DNA of 64,000 nt, taken from positions 186,001 through 250,000 of the forward strand of contig NZ_PPXQ01000007.1 in assembly GCF_004798585.1 (NCBI RefSeq), written 5' to 3'. This DNA comes from Massilia sp. Mn16-1_5 (lineage in GTDB: Bacteria > Pseudomonadota > Gammaproteobacteria > Burkholderiales > Burkholderiaceae_D). The notes below the pieces were generated by a model. That model did no database searches. It saw only the letters and a list, made by a program, of their open reading frames with translations, and was not told the origin of the DNA. Made by a program: the position numbers and the translations under genes. Shown here in pieces: positions 26,935 to 34,553 of this stretch (position 1 is the first letter of the stretch; each line of letters starts with the position of its first letter).

Positions 26935-28967
26935 TGGCCGTCCTTCGCTTCGCTCAAGCAGTTCAACTGTCTGCCAAAACTTACCTGGTGTGGGTGATGC
27001 TGGCACTGCTCATCTCTTGGGCTGCGCCGGTCAGCGATACGTATGCCCAGACGGTAACGGATAACGCGACCATGATGCGTGCGCCGCCGCCTCCGGACGA
27101 GGATGCCCCGCCTTTTAATGACGCGCGCGGCGTGATTCAGGATGTGCCACGGACCATGATCACCAATCAGGTCTATGACGTGTGGGTCATGATGAAGAAC
27201 ACCGGCACCCTTGAGTGGAATTCATGGGGGAACTATAGGCTCGGTGTGATAGGCGGCGATTACTGGGGGATTGGTCGTGTCGAATTGCCGGGAATCGTCC
27301 CACCTGACAGTTCACCGACGTTCCGTTTCCAGGTCAGGGCACCATCGACACCGGGTACCTACACGTTCCAGTGGAGGATGGTGCAGGACGGTGTCGAGTG
27401 GTTCGGCGTGCCCAGCACAGCGGTGACGGTAACTGTACGGGATCCGATCAACAACGCAAGCTACGTCAGCCATTACCAAACCACGGAAATGCAGACCGGC
27501 CAGCGTTATGACGTGTCGGTCACCATGTACAACAATGGTGAATCGACGTGGTCGCGCGCGCTTGAATACACCTTGATGGCACAAGGCCCGCATAACAACA
27601 CAACATGGGGCTTTAACCGGGTGCCTTTACCGGTGGCAGAAGTCCGACCGGGCGAAAGCGTCACCTTCACGTTTCCGGTCACGGCGCCGGCAACTGCTGG
27701 CGCTTACATTTCCCAATGGGGGATGCAGCGCGAGCGCTACGGTTCGTTCGGAGTAAGCACCAATGCGGTATCGGTCAATGTCACGGCGCCCTACAACGAC
27801 GCGCAGGTTGTAAGTGTCAATGTTCCGGCGCGCATGCAGACCAGGCAGAGCTATAACGTCGCGGTGACGATGCGAAACAGCGGCACCACAACGTGGGCAC
27901 CGGGCGCGAATTACAACCTGGGATCGCAGAACCCGCACGATAACCAGATCTGGGGTCTGGGCCGGGTTGCTGTTGCGACGCCGGTCGCGCCAGGCCAGCA
28001 ATATACCTTCAACTTCCCCGTAACGGCACCGGCGCCAGGCGACTACACCATGCAATGGGGGATGGTGCAGGATGGTGTCCAATGGTTTGGCCCAGGCGCC
28101 AGTAGCCCGGTCACGGTCACCGAAGACCTGAGCCGCGTCACCTTCATCCACACGGACGGCCTGGGCAGTCCGGTGGCGCGCACCGACGGCAACGGCAACC
28201 CCGTCAGCCAATCGCGCTACGAGCCTTATGGCTACGTTGCCAGCGGGGCGACGCCGACGATTGGTTTCACAGGGCATGTGAACGATGCCGATACGGGGCT
28301 GACGTACATGCAGCAGCGGTATTATGATCCGGTGGCGGGGAGGTTTTTGAGCATTGATCCGGTGGTGACGGATGCGAATACTGGATCCAGCTTCAATCGG
28401 TATGCGTATGCGATAAACAATCCATTTAAATTTATTGATCCTGATGGTAGGAAAGAGGAACAGCGCGAGATTACGCCCGAGGACAGGCGTAGGGCCAGAG
28501 AAGAAGCCAGAAAGATCTATGAGGAAACAAGAATCACGACACAAAGATGTGCTGAACAAACGTGCACAAATAGTGAAAATGCGGTAGCTGCGTTGCAAGG
28601 GATCTGGTCTGTATTCACTGGCGCAGGTAATAGCATTAGATTCGTGGCGCGCGGAATTGGTGTTTTGGGTCCTGAGGAAAAGAAAAAATGGAACGAGGAA
28701 AGCAAGCGTGTTGATGATTTTGTATCGCGATACAGAAACGATCCCGCATTTAAGCGTGAAGTTGATCAAGGCGCTCGGGATGTGGCCGGTAAAGTTTTAA
28801 CTGAAAACAGTAATGGTGCTGGGAAAGCCTATATTTCTGCCAGAGCAGCCACAGGAATTATTACGGGTTTGGGTCCTGCGGCTGTGATAGGCGATACAGT
28901 TCGCGCTGTCGAACAAGGTAACGGCATGGCCGAGAGTTTGATTAGTGGGGGTATCCTTGGAGAGTGA
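26931..28967 (+). CDS. Rhs core/toxin part with signal peptide and three NBR1-type Ig-like domains
   Basis: A 678-residue protein. Residues 1-39 form a signal peptide (hydrophobic LVWVMLALLISWAAPV, cleavage near TYA-Q). A short Pro/Asp linker follows, then three repeated beta-sandwich domains at about 64-170, 175-285 and 288-398, each with a VxxTMxNxGxxTW-like strand and a YxxQWxMxxxxxxWFG strand; these resemble NBR1-like Ig domains. The Rhs core (403-507) has VTFIHTDGLGSPVARTD, GFTGHVNDADTGL, QQRYYDPVAGRFLSIDP and ends in DPDGR. The toxin tip (508-678) is helix-rich with a Gly/Ala hydrophobic segment (ATGIITGLGPAAVIG) and no recognised catalytic motif. The start overlaps the upstream stop as ATGA with GGAG 5 nt before it, so translational coupling is likely. 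Confidence 0.85.
   Translation: MMAVLRFAQAVQLSAKTYLVWVMLALLISWAAPVSDTYAQTVTDNATMMRAPPPPDEDAPPFNDARGVIQDVPRTMITNQVYDVWVMMKNTGTLEWNSWGNYRLGVIGGDYWGIGRVELPGIVPPDSSPTFRFQVRAPSTPGTYTFQWRMVQDGVEWFGVPSTAVTVTVRDPINNASYVSHYQTTEMQTGQRYDVSVTMYNNGESTWSRALEYTLMAQGPHNNTTWGFNRVPLPVAEVRPGESVTFTFPVTAPATAGAYISQWGMQRERYGSFGVSTNAVSVNVTAPYNDAQVVSVNVPARMQTRQSYNVAVTMRNSGTTTWAPGANYNLGSQNPHDNQIWGLGRVAVATPVAPGQQYTFNFPVTAPAPGDYTMQWGMVQDGVQWFGPGASSPVTVTEDLSRVTFIHTDGLGSPVARTDGNGNPVSQSRYEPYGYVASGATPTIGFTGHVNDADTGLTYMQQRYYDPVAGRFLSIDPVVTDANTGSSFNRYAYAINNPFKFIDPDGRKEEQREITPEDRRRAREEARKIYEETRITTQRCAEQTCTNSENAVAALQGIWSVFTGAGNSIRFVARGIGVLGPEEKKKWNEESKRVDDFVSRYRNDPAFKREVDQGARDVAGKVLTENSNGAGKAYISARAATGIITGLGPAAVIGDTVRAVEQGNGMAESLISGGILGE
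28338..28448 (+). repeat. Rhs core repeat, copy 1 (in the main gene)
   Basis: These 37 codons (GRFLSIDP to DPDG) have a diverged second copy at 30057-30167. By hand alignment 82 of 111 bases and 34 of 37 residues match, with most differences synonymous. It marks the junction between constant Rhs core and variable toxin tip. Confidence 0.85.
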
Positions 28968-28974
28968 GAATAAA

Positions 28975-29226
28975 ATGGCTTTGGTTAGAAACTGGCGGTC
29001 CTGTTATTACGCTATCTTGGCATTAGCATCTTCGTTGGCTTTTGGCGTGGTTGGATATTGGCTGTGGAGCAATTGGTTTTTGTTGGCAATTTTTGTTTTT
29101 TCAGTGTATTTCTTTGGGGGGTTTCGGTTTTTGCCGTTTAAGACGGCTGCTCAAAAAACATTTTCGCTGGGAGCGTTTTTAGGTTGTCTTGTCAGTTCGA
29201 TCGTCTTTTTTTTCGGCGCATTCTAG
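28975..29226 (+). CDS. small three-helix membrane protein, probable immunity protein
   Basis: An 83-residue protein made almost entirely of three hydrophobic helices (AILALASSLAFGVVGYWLW, WFLLAIFVFSVYFFGG, LGAFLGCLVSSIVFFFGAF). The start at 28975, 7 bp after the Rhs stop, is preceded by GGAGAG inside the end of the Rhs gene. Its position directly behind an Rhs toxin tip, its small size and its AT-rich composition fit an immunity protein; a membrane immunity protein would suit a toxin that acts on the inner membrane. No family recognised; the role is inferred from position only. Confidence 0.6.
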   Translation: MALVRNWRSCYYAILALASSLAFGVVGYWLWSNWFLLAIFVFSVYFFGGFRFLPFKTAAQKTFSLGAFLGCLVSSIVFFFGAF

Positions 29227-29271
29227 AAATTTTAGAGTGGTTGAACGAGCGGAGTCAGAAACAGTTCGTGC

Positions 29272-29469
29272 CACCTGTTCCGTCACGCCTGCGCCACCCA
29301 CATGCTGGAGAACGGCGCCGATGTCCGCTTCATCCAGGCGCTGCTCGGGCACGCCAACCTGGGCACGACGGAGATCTACACGCGGGTGGCGATCGTCAAG
29401 CTCAAGCAGGTGCATGAGGCGACCCATCCGGCCCGTCTGCACGACCCATGCGCCGGCGAGCAGGCGTAG
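29272..29469 (+). pseudogene. tyrosine recombinase (integrase) C-terminal remnant
   Basis: Sixty-five codons plus TAG, open from 29272, encode the end of a tyrosine recombinase. [17 protein letters not shown] carries the catalytic Hxx[21 protein letters not shown] carries the second His and the nucleophilic Tyr, and [15 protein letters not shown] is the usual tail of recombinases found with IS91-like or integron-like elements. No start codon or upstream catalytic domain is present and the reading frame is not continued 5' of 29272. It is therefore a deletion remnant left between the two Rhs cassettes. Confidence 0.82.
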
Positions 29470-29476
29470 AACCCTG

Positions 29477-29550
29477 GTCAGGCCCACAAAGCGCGCTCGT
29501 TCCTCGCTTGCCGCCGCGCTTCGCCGTCAGTCGGAAAACAACCACGCAAA
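29477..29550 (+). repeat. 74-bp direct repeat, copy 1
   Basis: It starts 8 bp after the integrase remnant stop. The second copy (29793-29866) has the same length and matches at about 63 of 74 positions by hand count, with a shared core TCGCTTGCCGCCGCGCTTCG. Confidence 0.8.
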
Positions 29551-29593
29551 GGCACAGCCCCTCCGGGGTAAATCGCGCGTGCCGCGCGCTTTA

Positions 29594-29696
29594 ACATAAC
29601 GCGGCATTCTGTCAAATCGGCCCATTCACTACGCTGCGCTGCGTTCGGTGGGCCGATCGCTGCGCGCCCTGTGGGTTGACAGAATAGGCGTTATGT
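29594..29696. repeat. attC-like imperfect inverted repeat
   Basis: The outer arms ACATAACGC (29594-29602) and GCGTTATGT (29688-29696) pair exactly. After a small unpaired spacer, ATTCTGTCAA (29606-29615) pairs with TTGACAGAAT (29676-29685). A third inner stem ATCGGCCCA / TGGGCCGAT (29616-29624 and 29649-29657) closes a 24-nt loop. Paired ends, an unpaired central spacer and a second box are the layout of an integron attC site. However, the GTTATGT box departs from GTTRRRY at one position and 18 nt on the right side are unpaired, so a true attC is uncertain. Confidence 0.5.
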
Positions 29697-29792
29697 CTTG
29701 CGCCCCTGCGGGTCTGCCAGGCCAATGCGTGCGCCTCCGGCGCATGGTTTTGTCCAGGCGCTGCGCGCAGTCCACCATACGGGGTGAAGCCA

Positions 29793-29866
29793 GTCAGGCG
29801 CACAGGGCGCGCTCCTGCGTCGCTTGCCGCCGCGCTTCGCCGTCAGTCAGACGAAATCCACGCAAA
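29793..29866 (+). repeat. 74-bp direct repeat, copy 2
   Basis: The second copy of the 29477-29550 repeat. Together the two copies bracket the attC-like inverted repeat symmetrically, as ends of a small mobile or duplicated unit might. Confidence 0.8.
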
Positions 29867-30047
29867 CCCAACCCCAACGGCCAAGTCGGGCCATTAATAA
29901 ACAGGCAAAAAACAGCTTGTCGCGCGCGCGTGCGCGAGCCAAAATCGCGTCTAGGGAAAAATTCGCTCTTTACGCACAATCCGCCAGCAAAACCCTGCGC
30001 CAAGTCCTTGAAGGGTCTAGGGAAATCGGTTCGCCTACGACAAACGT

Positions 30048-30689
30048 ATGTCGGGTGGACGATTCTTGAGCATCGACCCGGTGGTGACAGATGCGAACAC
30101 GGGAAGCAGTTTCAACCGCTACAACTACGCAAAAAATAATCCTTTCAAATTTTTAGATCCAGACGGGCGCAGCGCAAGCGAACCTAAGGATATCTGTGCT
30201 GGTTTAAGCCGGATGAATTGCGGAACGGTAGAGTCATCTACCGCTGGGAGGCCTAAAGAATTTTATGACCGTTCGGGTGTCGGTCCTAATCTACGCGGCA
30301 ATGAAGCAGTCGCAATTGTCGAGGATGAGTTGGTATCGCAGGGGTTTATCGTTTTGGGTCGCGAAGTTGTAGCGACGACAAAAGGACTAGAGTATACCAG
30401 ACGTTATGATCTTGTAGTGCTAAATCCAGTTTCAAAAAACACATTTGGAGTAGAGATAAAATCAGCATTGTACGGTCCACTTAAGCTTAATGAGAAGCAA
30501 GTGACCTTCGATGTGGGCGTGATTAAAAACGGCGCGGTTACAACACGAGGCATAGAATTCGATGGCATTATGTACCGAGGTGTTGACTTTGGAACGAAAG
30601 TTCAATCGGTCTTCCGATCAGCAACATTACTAGATAAGCTTAAGGAGGCGGGAGTTTTTCCGGCATTGACTAAACCCCCGCATCTGTGA
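30048..30689 (+). CDS. orphan Rhs toxin tip with PD-(D/E)XK-like nuclease motif
   Basis: A 213-residue frame. Residues 4-40 are an Rhs core end (GRFLSIDPVVTDANTGSSFN to DPDG) and the rest is a toxin domain. The toxin part shows Glu86 in a helix, Asp121 in RRYDLVVLN, Glu136-x-Lys138 in FGVEIKSA and Gln151, the spacing of a PD-(D/E)XK restriction-endonuclease-like fold, so a DNase tip is likely. The frame has an in-frame TAG just upstream and only an internal ATG, and no ribosome site is evident. It is therefore a displaced cassette that would be expressed only after recombination into the upstream Rhs gene. AT-rich codons differ from the chromosome around it. Confidence 0.75.
   Translation: MSGGRFLSIDPVVTDANTGSSFNRYNYAKNNPFKFLDPDGRSASEPKDICAGLSRMNCGTVESSTAGRPKEFYDRSGVGPNLRGNEAVAIVEDELVSQGFIVLGREVVATTKGLEYTRRYDLVVLNPVSKNTFGVEIKSALYGPLKLNEKQVTFDVGVIKNGAVTTRGIEFDGIMYRGVDFGTKVQSVFRSATLLDKLKEAGVFPALTKPPHL
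30057..30167 (+). repeat. Rhs core repeat, copy 2 (orphan tip)
   Basis: This stretch is homologous to 28338-28448 with equal length and 74% identity by hand count. Recombination between the copies would replace the resident tip and delete the segment between, including the resident immunity gene and integrase remnant. Confidence 0.85.
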
Positions 30690-30712
30690 CTAGTCAATAC
30701 AGAAAGTGAATT

Positions 30713-31390
30713 ATGAATGTAGCATCAGGAATTTGCGAAATATTAAAAACCAAAGGCTATGAGCCTATGGCATCAGTGCTAAAAGGGAAAAAAGACTTAT
30801 GGTTCAGACGTATTGGGGAAAATAGTGATATTGAGCACTTTTTGTCATTGGAATATAAGCCAACCGCGAAGGCATATGCGGTTCACGTGGGTGTGGAAAG
30901 CATTTGTGCGAAAAATTTTTTGAAGGAGAACCTACCGGTAATACGCCCGTTTTTAAGCAGCTCACTCCAAGAAAGTTCTTTCCTCCTCCACTCTCCGTGC
31001 TGGACTCTTTTCGATGCTGGACGCGCTCTGCGATGGCCGGCAGTCTATGTGATCCCAAACCCTAAAGAACCAGAAAGCTGGCCGCTTATGATGGAGGAAT
31101 TCTTTGATAAATTTCTTGAGCCTTTATTCTTGCCCATTTCGAATGCCAGCGATATTCGAACTTTGTTGTTTAGAACGGAACCTCCATTCGAATGGATCGT
31201 GTCTCCAGCCGTGCTGCGAGCAGCCGAGGTAATAGCATTAAGTTGTATCGACGGGCTTGGGTCGGAGGAAATAATGTCTAGTATTATTCCTTTCGCAGAT
31301 GATATAGAAATAAAGTTAGCGAAAGGAAAGAAGGTCACCACGTTTGTCGATACCTTGATCAGTACTTTCGCCGTGACTAGGGCGCACTGA
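30713..31390 (+). CDS. putative immunity protein of the orphan Rhs tip
   Basis: A 225-residue soluble protein with no signal peptide or membrane helix, starting 23 bp after the nuclease-tip stop on the same strand. It is acidic to neutral and mixed alpha/beta, with segments YKPTAKAYAVHVGVES and PCWTLFDAGRALRWPAVYV. I do not recognise a family. A position directly behind an Rhs nuclease tip, a shared AT-rich composition and a soluble character fit a cytoplasmic immunity protein for a nuclease. The role is inferred. The upstream ribosome site is weak. Confidence 0.6.
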   Translation: MNVASGICEILKTKGYEPMASVLKGKKDLWFRRIGENSDIEHFLSLEYKPTAKAYAVHVGVESICAKNFLKENLPVIRPFLSSSLQESSFLLHSPCWTLFDAGRALRWPAVYVIPNPKEPESWPLMMEEFFDKFLEPLFLPISNASDIRTLLFRTEPPFEWIVSPAVLRAAEVIALSCIDGLGSEEIMSSIIPFADDIEIKLAKGKKVTTFVDTLISTFAVTRAH

Positions 31391-31573
31391 ATACGAAGGA
31401 GGCAAGTGTGTAGATTGCGTGCGTGGTCCGGGTCCGAAGCCCGGTGTCAGGTCTGATATTCAGACACGAACTCTGCCTTAATCTACGATCTCGCTTTGCT
31501 CTGCAGAAGCCGCAACCGCAGATTGAGGGCTGGATGATACATAACGGGCGGTACGCTTGCTCCGCTGAATAAG

Positions 31574-31602
31574 AAACGCCAACCCGAGGGTTGGCGTTTT
31601 GT
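31574..31602. terminator. bidirectional hairpin terminator
   Basis: The stem AAACGCCAACCC / GGGTTGGCGTTT is followed by T-rich sequence, between the Rhs immunity gene and the convergent S41 gene. The stem is the same as at 22276, so it is a reused chromosomal terminator and a likely border of the Rhs island. Confidence 0.8.
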
Positions 31603-31606
31603 CGAT

Positions 31607-32692
31607 TCACTGCCTGAGCGTATACACCGCCGGCTCGCTCTCCCCCTTTTCCACCATCGCCAGCGCCCGCTGCAGGCTGTCACGCAAGCCCTCGTCCTTG
31701 TTCGTGGCAATCAGCTGCTTCAGGATAGCCACGTGCGCCGTCTGCTGGGCCTGTGCGGCCGGCACCGCGATATCCGGTTTCACGCCGACCTGCTCCCAGC
31801 TGGTCTTGGTGACCGGATTGATCGCCTGCCCCCGTGGGATGGCGACGACGATGCCATGTCCAATGCTCTAAGGGCCGACCGGGTTGGCGCCGCCACCCGT
31901 GGTTTCGCCGACGAGGGTCGCCCGTTTCTGCGTTTGAAAATCGTAGGCGCATTCCTCGCCGCCGGAGAAGGTACGGGCCGAGGTCAGCACGTAGACGGGT
32001 TTGTCGTAGCGTTGCGTGATCGCGGGGTTGGTCCAGTATTGCTGGGTGGTGTTGGTCGGCCGGTCATAGAGGTCGTTCAGGTGGCGCTCGTCGCCCATCG
32101 GGAAGAAATGGCTCATCAGGTAGGCGACGCTGGCCGGACGCCCGCCGCCATTGCGGCGCAGGTCGAGGATCAGCGCGTCCGTTCCTGACAGCAGGCTGAT
32201 GGCGGCGGTATAGGCGGGGCCGACGAATTCGGTCGGCCCAAAGCCGCGCAGATCGATATACCCGACATTGCCCATCAGGCGTTCCACTTTCTCGATGCCA
32301 TAACCCCGCTGCGCCATCCGGTCACGGATTGCTTCCATTTCCGCCCGGGTCGGGAAACCGTCATCGCTCCGTTCGCGAAAGCGCTCGTCATGGTCGGTGC
32401 GGAAATGCTTGTCCTTGCTCAGCTCGCGCAGATCCTTCGAGAGTGCGGCACTGAAGGCCTGCGCGCTCGTTGCCGCGGCATAGCCGCCGTCGGCGTTCTT
32501 CTTGACGATGGCGGCGGCGACCCGTTCCGCCACATCGGGCAGGACATAGTTGGCTTTCAGTTTGGTTGCCAGCGTCTGCACGACTTCCTGGCGTGCGGCA
32601 CTGTTCAAGGAGGCATCCGGTACCGCGAAGGCTTGGTGCGACAACAGACTGCCGACGACGAATGCTGCGACTGCAAGGTTCCTGACTGCCAT
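31607..32692 (-). pseudogene. S41 family peptidase, interrupted by an in-frame TAG
   Basis: A signal peptide (NLAVAAFVVGSLLSHQAFA) and GGAGG support a start at 32692. The S41/IRBP-like domain is present: helical N-terminal bundle, NVGYIDLRGFGPTEF, ALILDLRRNGGG, and TSARTFSGGEECAY with the catalytic Ser, followed by GETTGGGANPVGP. The next codon is TAG (31868-31870). The same frame then continues without a shift for 86 more codons with the expected family tail (HGIVVAIPRGQAINPVTKTSWEQVG) to TGA at 31607-31609. A single base change thus truncates the protein by about 24%. It could be a pseudogene, a readthrough case or a sequencing error. S41 enzymes cleave C-terminal peptides in the periplasm. 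Confidence 0.88.
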
Positions 32693-32870
32693 GCCTGCCT
32701 CCAGAGAGAAGATGATCGATGTCGTTTCAGATGCAGGAGCGTAGCGGATGAGCAGGTAGAAGACCCGGGCCATGTGACGAACGGCCGAAAAGATGGGTCG
32801 AAGGAGCGTTTGCTTCGGATTAACGAATCGGACATCAGCCGGCTCGGCAGTACAATCGAGCGCACCGTTC

Positions 32871-34037
32871 ATGAAAACATTCGCCATGCATCAGCCTGCC
32901 ATCCTTGCCGCCGTGCTCGCGCTTGCCGCGGCGCCCATCCACGCCCAACCCGCCGCCAAACCCCTGCAAGTAAAAATCGGGACCGCGTCCCCGCTCTCGG
33001 GTACCGGCGCCCACCAGGGCAAGGACATCGAAAACGGCGCTCGCATGGCAATCGACGAACTCAATGCGAAAGGCATCGTGCTCGGCGGCCGCAAGGTACA
33101 GTGGGTGCTGCAGCCGGAAGACGACGCGGCCGATCCGAAGACCGGCGCCGCCGTCGCCCAGAAGCTGGTCGATGCCAAGGTGGCGGCCGTGGTCGGCCAC
33201 CTGAATTCGGGCACGACGGTGCCGGCCTCGAAGATCTATGCCAACGCCGGCATCCCGCAGATTTCCCCGGCCGCGACCACGCCGCTCTACACCCATCAAG
33301 GCTTCAAGACCGCTTTCCGCGTGGTCGCCAACGACAACATGGTCGGGCGCACGCTGGCGAGCTATTCGATGAACACCCTGAAGGCGAAGAAGATCGCCGT
33401 GATCGACGACCGCACCGCCTTCGGTCAGGGCCTGGCCGACGAATTCGTGAAGGGAGTAAAAGCCGGCGGGGCAGGGGCGAGCGTCGTCAGCCGCCAGTTC
33501 ACCAACGACAAGGCAACCGATTTCAATGCCATCCTGACCCAGATCCGCGCACGCGATCCGGACGTGATCTTCTATGGCGGCATGGACGCGGTGGCCGGCC
33601 CGATGCTCAAGCAGATGAAGGCGCTCGGCCTGCGCGCGAAATTGGTGTCGGGCGACGGCGTCTGCTCCGAGAAGATGCCGCAACTGGCGGGCGACGCCCT
33701 GGTCGACGACAAGGTGTTCTGCGTCGTCGCGGGAGGGGTCGAAGGTCCGCAGGAAGCCGGCATGCAGGCCTTCGTCCAGCGCTACCAGCAGCGCTACAAG
33801 ATGCCGCTGCAGACCTATGCGCCTTACGCGTACGACGCCGTGATGGTGTTCGCGAAAGCCATGCAAACGGCGAACTCGAGCGAGCCGGCGAAATTCCTGC
33901 CGGCCCTGGCCGCCATCCAGTACGACGGCGTCACCGGCCACATCGCCTTCGATCCGAAGGGCGATTTGAAAAATGCGGCGCTGACGCTGTACACCTATCG
34001 CAAGGGACAGAAGACCAAGCTGCAGGTGCTGCGCTAG
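32871..34037 (+). CDS. branched-chain amino-acid-type ABC substrate-binding protein
   Basis: A 388-residue periplasmic binding protein with a signal peptide (AILAAVLALAAAPIHAQ). It has the LivJ-type Peripla_BP_6 fold: VKIGTASPLSGTGAHQGKDIENGARMAIDELNAKG, then VVGHLNSGTTVPASKIYANAGIPQISPAATTP and YAPYAYDAVMVFAKAM. The known family binds leucine, isoleucine, valine or related amino acids and amides for an ABC importer. No permease or ATPase gene adjoins it here, so the transporter partners must be elsewhere. It is divergent from the S41 gene. Confidence 0.92.
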   Translation: MKTFAMHQPAILAAVLALAAAPIHAQPAAKPLQVKIGTASPLSGTGAHQGKDIENGARMAIDELNAKGIVLGGRKVQWVLQPEDDAADPKTGAAVAQKLVDAKVAAVVGHLNSGTTVPASKIYANAGIPQISPAATTPLYTHQGFKTAFRVVANDNMVGRTLASYSMNTLKAKKIAVIDDRTAFGQGLADEFVKGVKAGGAGASVVSRQFTNDKATDFNAILTQIRARDPDVIFYGGMDAVAGPMLKQMKALGLRAKLVSGDGVCSEKMPQLAGDALVDDKVFCVVAGGVEGPQEAGMQAFVQRYQQRYKMPLQTYAPYAYDAVMVFAKAMQTANSSEPAKFLPALAAIQYDGVTGHIAFDPKGDLKNAALTLYTYRKGQKTKLQVLR

Positions 34038-34040
34038 GAC

Positions 34041-34499
34041 TCAATGCGGTACCGGATCGGCCGCCACTCTCGATCCCGCCCCCAGCGGATAGCACTGGAA
34101 GGCCTCCACGGCGACGTGCGCATCCATGAATTCGCGGAAGGCCGCGATGCGCCCGTCGCGGACCGTGAACACGTCCACCCAGTCGCTCTCGAAATCCTGG
34201 CCGGTCGCCAGGGCGGTCCAGGAGCCGTGGCCGAGCACGATGACCTTGTCGCCTTGCGCGATGAATTCCTGCGGCACGAAGGCGCGTACTCCCATCACTT
34301 CCGAAGCCAGCCGGAAGTACTCGGCAACCTGCTCGGTGCCGTGGCGCTTGCCGGTGAAGGGAAGGGCGGGGACGTCGGGAATTTCCCATTCGATGTCCGG
34401 CGACATGCGGGCCAGCACGCCGGCGACGTCGCCGCGCCCGTAGGCGGCGTAGGCTTGCCGGACCAGCTCGACATTCTGCTCATTCTGCTGCGCGCTCAT
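34041..34499 (-). CDS. SnoaL/NTF2-like protein
   Basis: A 152-residue protein of the SnoaL-like NTF2 fold. It opens with NVELVRQAYAAYGRGDVAGVLARMSPDIEWEIPDVPALPFTGKRHGTEQVAEYF and closes the cone with DKVIVLGHGSWTALATGQDFESDWVDVFTVRDGRIAAFREFMD. The family covers small hydrolases, isomerases and stress proteins, and no catalytic residue set is diagnostic. It is convergent with the ABC binding-protein gene (3-bp gap) and lies just upstream of the c-di-GMP gene on the same strand. A second, related protein is encoded at 57661. Confidence 0.85.
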   Translation of the reverse strand: MSAQQNEQNVELVRQAYAAYGRGDVAGVLARMSPDIEWEIPDVPALPFTGKRHGTEQVAEYFRLASEVMGVRAFVPQEFIAQGDKVIVLGHGSWTALATGQDFESDWVDVFTVRDGRIAAFREFMDAHVAVEAFQCYPLGAGSRVAADPVPH

Positions 34500-34553
34500 G
34501 ATTCGCTCCCGTCAAGAGGTGGAACGTTCAGTATGTGCCAGATGCGCCGATGT

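Larger units (their letters stand above)
29551..30047. other. gene-free stretch between the two Rhs cassettes
   Basis: Apart from the attC-like structure and the second 74-bp repeat, this stretch has no supported reading frame. It contains a GC-alternating palindromic run near 29919-29936. From about 29870 to 30047 it turns AT-richer up to the orphan Rhs tip. The short frames present have no ribosome sites or family resemblance. Confidence 0.5.

Noticed and set aside
26920..26940. Programmed -1 frameshift joining the two Rhs genes
   Set aside because: No slippery heptamer is seen, and the second frame has its own GGAG, start codon and signal peptide, so reinitiation is simpler.
22990..28967. 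Type VI secretion Rhs effector
   Set aside because: No PAAR, VgrG or adaptor gene is present, and both chains begin with Sec signal peptides.
29594..29696. A true integron attC site with cassette array
   Set aside because: The R box GTTATGT departs from GTTRRRY, the stem has an 18-nt asymmetric bulge, only one site is seen and the recombinase remnant lacks integron-integrase features; kept as attC-like only.
29477..29866. CRISPR array
   Set aside because: Only two 74-bp imperfect repeats with one 242-bp interval; no regular spacers and no cas genes.
31391..31573. A further Rhs tip or immunity gene after 31390
   Set aside because: No open frame with a start or Rhs-like residues was found; the stretch holds only short palindromic bits before the terminator.
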